64,000 nucleotides of DNA, taken from Salegentibacter sp. R32. Lineage in GTDB: Bacteria; Bacteroidota; Bacteroidia; Flavobacteriales; Flavobacteriaceae. Both the position numbers and the translations under genes were made by a program. The DNA is taken from contig NZ_RXOM01000065.1 of assembly GCF_008692195.1 (NCBI RefSeq), positions 1 to 64,000 of the forward strand, read 5' to 3'. Positions 59,431 through 64,000 of the stretch are shown one piece after another (position 1 is the first letter of the stretch; each line of letters opens with the position of its first letter). The notes under the pieces are model-generated. The model was not told the origin of the DNA, made no database searches, and saw nothing but the letters and a program-made list of their open reading frames with translations.

Positions 59431-61785
59431 TTAAAATTTATAGTTTAAGCTTAACCTAAAGTTTCTTCCGGGTTCACTCTGCCAATAAACATAGCTACCG
59501 TAATTGGCACCTGAATATAAATATTCATTTAAAATGTTATTCATATTCAATGCAATTTTAAATTTGCTGTTTTCCCAAGAAAGGCCTCCATCCATTCTAA
59601 AATAGTCAGGTAAATCTGTATTACCATCTGCTGCCCAAGCCCAAGTAGAGCGGTCTACTAGATATTGATAACCTAAAGAAACACCAAGTCCTTTAATTTC
59701 CTCTTGCTGAAATTTATAGTTTAACCAAGCATTGGTAGTATGTTTAGAAAATCCGGGAACAGGACTCCCGTCTTCATTTTCAACATTTGTATAAGCATAA
59801 TTGAGAACCACTCCTAAGCCTTGTGTGATTTCTCCACGTAAATCAAATTCAACTCCCTTTGAAGTAATATCACTATCAATTTGCTTAGATAAATTATTAG
59901 TGTTACCGGGACTAGTATCGGGTACTAATATTTTATCTTTTGTGATGTTAAAATAAGTAGCGGTAGCATTCCACTTCCCATCCATAAATTCATATTTTAA
60001 TCCTCCTTCAATATCCTCTGCTGTGACAGGGTCAAAAGGTTCTCCTTGATAATTTGCGCCTTGTTCAGGTAGGAATGATTGATCGTACATTCCATAAATA
60101 GTAAGCCCTTCCATAGGGGTAATTCCTAAAGCTACTCTTGGCGTAAGAACTTCATCATCAGAACTTGCATTATAAGAACTTTCAAATTCAGTATATCTTC
60201 CTGCTAGAGTTAATCTTATTTTATCTTCTAAAAATCCTAACTCGTCCTGAACGTAATATGATAAATATTGAGAAGTAATAATCCCTACAGCTCTTTGTTG
60301 TAGATCTTGACTCCTATCAAAATTTGGCAAATTTGTCGGTGCTTTAGGATCGTAGATATTAAAAGGGTCTTCTTCAGTATCTAAAGCTACTGTTTGTGAC
60401 CAGTCAGCAATATAATTTTTATTACCGAAATCTAATCCACCTAAAATTTTATGAGACACACTTCCCGTTTGCACAGATCCGTTTATAAATACTTGACCTA
60501 ATTTTTGTTCTTCATGAGCATCCCAAATACTAACTGTTCTAATAAGATTTCCGGCTTCTGTTACGCCATAGTCTTCAGGGTCAACATCATAATTATAGGT
60601 GCTATCTATCCATAAGCTTTGACCTTGATGTTGATAATTTAAATAACTTAATTGTGCGGTTATGTTCCAATTATCATTTAATTGGTGGTTAAAATTTATA
60701 AATCCATAATGCTCTTTCATAATTGAAGGTCCTAAATTAGGAGCTGAAAGTGTAAAATCACGGTCTAAACTAGCATATTTGCTAGGTGCGAATACATATG
60801 CGGAACCAATTAACTTGGTTTTATAATATTGATAAGTATACTGTGCTGTGACCGATGTTTTTTCATCTATTTGATATTTTATAGATGGAGCAAAGGTGTA
60901 GCGATTTTGAGGTTCATAATCTCTATGGGATTCTTGAGTTGTCCCAGCGCCTACAAATCGGTATTGTAATTTATTATCATCTGTTAATTTTCCTTCAACA
61001 TCAAGAGTTGCTCTAAGCGTATTGTAACTTCCGGTAGTTAAACCTACTTCTCCACGAGATACTCCCGTAGGTTTTTTGGTCACTACGTTGTAAAGTCCAC
61101 CAGGTTCACCACTAGAAAGCATAAAAGCGGAAGGACCTTTCACAACTTCAATTTTTTCAACCATTGCCATATCTTCGGCCATAGGTCCCCAAGTAGAAAG
61201 GACATTCATTCCGTTTCTAAATGGCGGAATTCTAAACCCACGCATATTGATACGAGCAAAATTTCCCCAATGTTCAATCATTTGAGCGCCACTTACATTT
61301 CGGGTAATGTTTTCCATCATACTAATTACTTGTTGGTCTTCGAGAAGATCACCACTAATTACCTGTATGTTTTGTGGAATTTTATTTAAGTCCTGTTGAA
61401 GTTTAAGGGAAGGTGAAGGATTTTTTTCTGTATATTCAGATTTTCCAGCTCCTGAGATGACTACATCATCCAGTGCACTTACATCGTCTTGTAGTTCTAT
61501 GTTTAGAGTAATATCTCCGTTAATTTCGATACTTTCTGAGGTAAAAGTTTTGTATCCCATATCTGAAACAATTAGTGCGTATGTTCCAGGTTGAATATTA
61601 CTTATAGAATAAAATCCGTTTTTGTTGGAAGAAGTACCGTAATTGGTATTTTGTAAATAAACATTTGCGTTAGAAAGCGGATTTCCATCCCGATCTACAA
61701 TAGTTCCGGAAATTGAGCCATTGCTTTGTGCTTGAAGTGAAAGTGCAGTAAAAAACAACATCACTACTAAGACTAAATTCTTCAT
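59431..61785 (-). CDS. TonB-dependent siderophore receptor
   Basis: This outer-membrane receptor imports ferric siderophores. After the signal peptide (residues 1-19) comes a carboxypeptidase-regulatory-like domain (about 22-105, GTIVDRDGNPLSNANVYL), then the plug (about 120-240, with QNIQVISGDLLEDQQV and NMRGFRIPPFRNG) and a 22-stranded barrel ending in FRLSLNYKF. The MENITRNVSG and EKIEVVKGPSAFMLSSGEPGG motifs are those of siderophore rather than SusC-type receptors. The length (784) is normal. A TACATTTG -7 box stands upstream, with two 19-base repeats around it, so iron control is likely. Confidence 0.9.
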   Translation of the reverse strand: MKNLVLVVMLFFTALSLQAQSNGSISGTIVDRDGNPLSNANVYLQNTNYGTSSNKNGFYSISNIQPGTYALIVSDMGYKTFTSESIEINGDITLNIELQDDVSALDDVVISGAGKSEYTEKNPSPSLKLQQDLNKIPQNIQVISGDLLEDQQVISMMENITRNVSGAQMIEHWGNFARINMRGFRIPPFRNGMNVLSTWGPMAEDMAMVEKIEVVKGPSAFMLSSGEPGGLYNVVTKKPTGVSRGEVGLTTGSYNTLRATLDVEGKLTDDNKLQYRFVGAGTTQESHRDYEPQNRYTFAPSIKYQIDEKTSVTAQYTYQYYKTKLIGSAYVFAPSKYASLDRDFTLSAPNLGPSIMKEHYGFINFNHQLNDNWNITAQLSYLNYQHQGQSLWIDSTYNYDVDPEDYGVTEAGNLIRTVSIWDAHEEQKLGQVFINGSVQTGSVSHKILGGLDFGNKNYIADWSQTVALDTEEDPFNIYDPKAPTNLPNFDRSQDLQQRAVGIITSQYLSYYVQDELGFLEDKIRLTLAGRYTEFESSYNASSDDEVLTPRVALGITPMEGLTIYGMYDQSFLPEQGANYQGEPFDPVTAEDIEGGLKYEFMDGKWNATATYFNITKDKILVPDTSPGNTNNLSKQIDSDITSKGVEFDLRGEITQGLGVVLNYAYTNVENEDGSPVPGFSKHTTNAWLNYKFQQEEIKGLGVSLGYQYLVDRSTWAWAADGNTDLPDYFRMDGGLSWENSKFKIALNMNNILNEYLYSGANYGSYVYWQSEPGRNFRLSLNYKF

Positions 61786-61798
61786 TTTAATATATTTA

Positions 61799-61863
61799 AT
61801 TTAGATTTAATTTAAATAGTTGCGCAAATGTACAAAACCTTTTTATTTAGACTTTATATAAAT
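61799..61863. promoter_or_regulatory. Paired 19-base sites around the TonB receptor promoter
   Basis: ATTTAGATTTAATTTAAAT (61799-61817) and ATTTAGACTTTATATAAAT (61845-61863) match at 16 of 19 positions and are imperfect palindromes. The -7 box TACATTTG (minus strand, 61825-61832) lies between them, and the second site covers the -33 region. Paired sites in this place suggest repression by an iron-responsive regulator of the Fur or DtxR type; the regulator is not in the window. Confidence 0.55.
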
Positions 61864-61891
61864 AACTAAAAAATTGCAATGTTTTTTCATG

Positions 61892-61923
61892 AAAAAATCC
61901 CTTACGTTGATAGTAAGAGATTT
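61892..61923 (-). terminator. Terminator after clpB
   Basis: The stem AAATCCCTTAC pairs with GTAAGAGATTT (one mismatch) with a short loop, and a T run follows on the minus strand, 29 bases past the stop codon. Confidence 0.7.
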
Positions 61924-61951
61924 ACAGATTAAATTATTTTATCAGTTCTCT

Positions 61952-64000
61952 TCAATCGGTATTGATTACTGTATCACTTTCATTTCTAAAGACGAGCTGG
62001 TCGTCGAAAGCATCGAGTAAAATAATGCTGTCAGTTGTGATTTTACCGGAAAGAATTTCTTTAGAAAGTTGATTTAAAACTTCTTTCTGAATCGTTCTCT
62101 TTACTGGTCTTGCTCCATATTGCGGATCAAATCCTTGTTTTGACAAGTGCTTGATTGCTTCTGGAGTAGCGTCTAAAGTGATATTTTGCTGACTCAACAT
62201 TTTGGTTACTCCCCTTAATTGAAGCTCTACTATTTCTGAAATGTTCTCTTGCGTAAGCGGAGTAAACATCACGATATCATCAATTCGGTTTAAGAACTCC
62301 GGTCTTACTTGTTGTTTCAGTAAACCAAGAACCTCTACTTTGGCACCTTCCATGGCGGTTTCTACATCATCAAGCGCTTCAAATTTTTCCTGAATAATAT
62401 GGCTTCCCATATTGGATGTCATAATGATGATTGTATTTCTAAAGTCTGCTAAACGTCCTTTGTTATCAGTTAACCTTCCTTCATCTAATACTTGAAGGAG
62501 AATGTTAAACGTATCGGGATGCGCTTTTTCAATTTCATCTAATAAAACTACCGAATAAGGTTTTCTTCTTACGGCTTCAGTTAGCTGTCCGCCTTCATCG
62601 TAACCTACATATCCTGGAGGCGCGCCCACCAATCTGCTCACGCTATGACGTTCTTGATATTCACTCATATCAATACGTGTCATTGCATTATCATCATCAA
62701 ATAGGTATTCAGCTAAAGCTTTAGCAAGCTCAGTTTTACCAACACCAGTTGTTCCTAAGAATAAGAACGAACCAATCGGTTTTTTCTGATCTTGTAATCC
62801 GGCGCGACTTCTTCTTATCGCATCACTCACGGCTTGGATGGCTTCTTCTTGACCAACTACACGTTTATGTAATTCGTCTTCTAACTTCAGCAGTTTTTCA
62901 CGTTCGCTTTGTAGCATTTTTGTCACTGGGATTCCCGTCCATTTGGCAACCACTTCGGCGATATCATCATTGGTGACTTCCTCTTGAATTAAGGATTTCT
63001 TTCCTTCACGTTTTTGTTCTTCTACTTCTTTTTGAAGTTGTTCTAACTTTTCTTGCGCTTCTTTTATTTTTCCGTAGCGTAACTCAGCTACTTTTCCATA
63101 ATCACCTTCACGCTCGGCACGTTCAGCTTCCAGTTTAAAGTTTTCAATATCGGTTTTTACCTGTTGAATATTATCAACTACACCTTTTTCATTTTGCCAT
63201 TGTGCGCTTAATTCTGCTCGCTCTTCTTTTAAATTGGCAAGATCGGCTTTTAACGATTTCAGCTTTGCTTCATCTTTCTCACGTTTAATTGCTTCAATCT
63301 CAATTTCAAGCTGCATAATTTTACGGTCAAGCACATCTAGTTCTTCCGGTTTCGAATTGATTTCCATTCGTAATTTTGAAGCTGCTTCATCCATCAAATC
63401 GATTGCCTTATCGGGTAAAAATCTATTGGTGATGTAGCGTTGCGAAAGTTCTACGGCTGCAATAATCGCTTCATCTTTAATTCTTACCTTATGGTGTGTC
63501 TCGTATTTCTCTTTGATTCCGCGGAGAATAGAAATTGCACTTTCGGTATCAGGTTCATCGACCGTTACTTTCTGGAAACGACGTTCTAAGGCTTTGTCTT
63601 TTTCAAAATATTTTTGGTATTCATCTAAAGTCGTCGCTCCAATGGCTCTTAATTCACCACGGGCTAAAGCTGGTTTTAAAATATTGGCAGCATCCATCGC
63701 TCCTTGTCCACCACCGGCGCCAACTAGGGTGTGAATCTCATCAATGAAAAGAACGATATTTCCATCACTGGTAGTAACTTCTTTAATTACCGCTTTTAAA
63801 CGCTCTTCAAATTCACCTTTATATTTAGCTCCGGCAATCAGCGCTCCCATATCTAGGGAATAAATCTCTTTATTTTTGAGGTTTTCGGGTACGTCACCGG
63901 CAACAATACGGTGGGCTAAACCTTCCGCGATCGCAGTTTTACCGGTTCCGGGTTCACCGACCAGCATCGGGTTGTTTTTGGTTCTTCGCGATAAAATTTG
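61952..64000 (-). CDS. clpB: Chaperone ClpB (5' end beyond the window)
   Basis: ClpB is a hexameric AAA+ disaggregase that works with DnaK. The visible part holds the first nucleotide domain from just before its Walker A ([15 protein letters not shown]), the Walker [15 protein letters not shown], the long coiled-coil middle domain (about 200-310 in the visible frame), and the second domain with [19 protein letters not shown], the [13 protein letters not shown] Walker B and the sensor-2 region GARPVKRTI. The frame stays open to the window edge, so about 190 N-terminal residues are missing. The protein ends [10 protein letters not shown]. Confidence 0.95.
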   Translation of the reverse strand, partial: QILSRRTKNNPMLVGEPGTGKTAIAEGLAHRIVAGDVPENLKNKEIYSLDMGALIAGAKYKGEFEERLKAVIKEVTTSDGNIVLFIDEIHTLVGAGGGQGAMDAANILKPALARGELRAIGATTLDEYQKYFEKDKALERRFQKVTVDEPDTESAISILRGIKEKYETHHKVRIKDEAIIAAVELSQRYITNRFLPDKAIDLMDEAASKLRMEINSKPEELDVLDRKIMQLEIEIEAIKREKDEAKLKSLKADLANLKEERAELSAQWQNEKGVVDNIQQVKTDIENFKLEAERAEREGDYGKVAELRYGKIKEAQEKLEQLQKEVEEQKREGKKSLIQEEVTNDDIAEVVAKWTGIPVTKMLQSEREKLLKLEDELHKRVVGQEEAIQAVSDAIRRSRAGLQDQKKPIGSFLFLGTTGVGKTELAKALAEYLFDDDNAMTRIDMSEYQERHSVSRLVGAPPGYVGYDEGGQLTEAVRRKPYSVVLLDEIEKAHPDTFNILLQVLDEGRLTDNKGRLADFRNTIIIMTSNMGSHIIQEKFEALDDVETAMEGAKVEVLGLLKQQVRPEFLNRIDDIVMFTPLTQENISEIVELQLRGVTKMLSQQNITLDATPEAIKHLSKQGFDPQYGARPVKRTIQKEVLNQLSKEILSGKITTDSIILLDAFDDQLVFRNESDTVINTD

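Noticed and set aside
1-64000. CRISPR arrays, tRNA or rRNA genes
   Set aside because: No regularly spaced direct repeats with unique spacers and no recognisable tRNA or rRNA sequences were seen by eye, although a tRNA scan would be more reliable.

Overview
The window reads as chromosomal DNA of a member of the Flavobacteriaceae (Bacteroidota). The evidence is type IX secretion sorting domains (type A and type B), a SusC-style carboxypeptidase-regulatory domain on the TonB receptor, men genes for menaquinone, promoters of the Bacteroidota form (TTTG, about 19 bases, TAnnTTTG), no visible Shine-Dalgarno sequences, AT-rich DNA, and flavobacterial versions of housekeeping proteins. I cannot name the genus from sequence alone.

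Layout. 0-3.1 kb: a ParE-type toxin-antitoxin pair beside a cluster of palindromes, an OmpA lipoprotein, a glycosyltransferase and an HsdR_N-like protein. 3.2-9.1 kb: holA and a menaquinone cluster (menA, a metallo-hydrolase, menC, a CPBP protease, menE). 9.1-14.1 kb: an M1 peptidase, a secreted two-repeat T9SS protein with operator-like palindromes at both ends, more palindromes and an AraC regulator. 14.3-21.3 kb: split transketolase, tgt, an LptF/LptG-type permease, accA, dnaB. 21.4-26.5 kb: a small carbohydrate locus (LacI regulator, GH172 enzyme, sulfatase) with an operator placed between the -33 and -7 boxes. 26.5-35.4 kb: an OmpA protein, a YjbQ-type protein, a HAD phosphatase, the rplT-rpmI-infC-thrS translation operon, a lipoprotein and htpG. 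35.5-38 kb: two compound intergenic repeats, then a TetR-like/ABC1-kinase pair. 38.1-43.1 kb: an AT-rich accessory island (pentapeptide membrane protein, two orphans, a PD-(D/E)XK-like protein, DUF1428, Fic, a small membrane protein). 43.2-53.6 kb: fabH, a CoA-binding protein, a Na+/solute symporter, a PorE-like OmpA protein, a type B T9SS protein, recR, a glycosyltransferase, a 2-oxoacid dehydrogenase E2. 53.6-64 kb: an outer-membrane barrel, sbcC and sbcD separated by a repeat, a 33-residue basic protein, an acyltransferase, a siderophore TonB receptor with paired 19-base sites, and clpB cut by the window end.

Most of the window is conserved core. The men genes together make menaquinone from isochorismate-derived intermediates. 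The translation operon couples IF-3, L35, L20 and ThrRS. SbcC and SbcD form one nuclease. The LacI/GH172/sulfatase genes look like one small glycan-use locus.

The most interesting signals are non-coding: several families of dispersed palindromes, one of which supplies the last 11 codons of the ParE toxin; an infC gene with no AUG, GUG or UUG at its conserved start; a Tgt without the usual zinc cysteines; and promoter-positioned operator sites. I see no clear-cut new multi-gene system. The best candidate area is the 38-43 kb island, whose functions I cannot assign beyond single domains.
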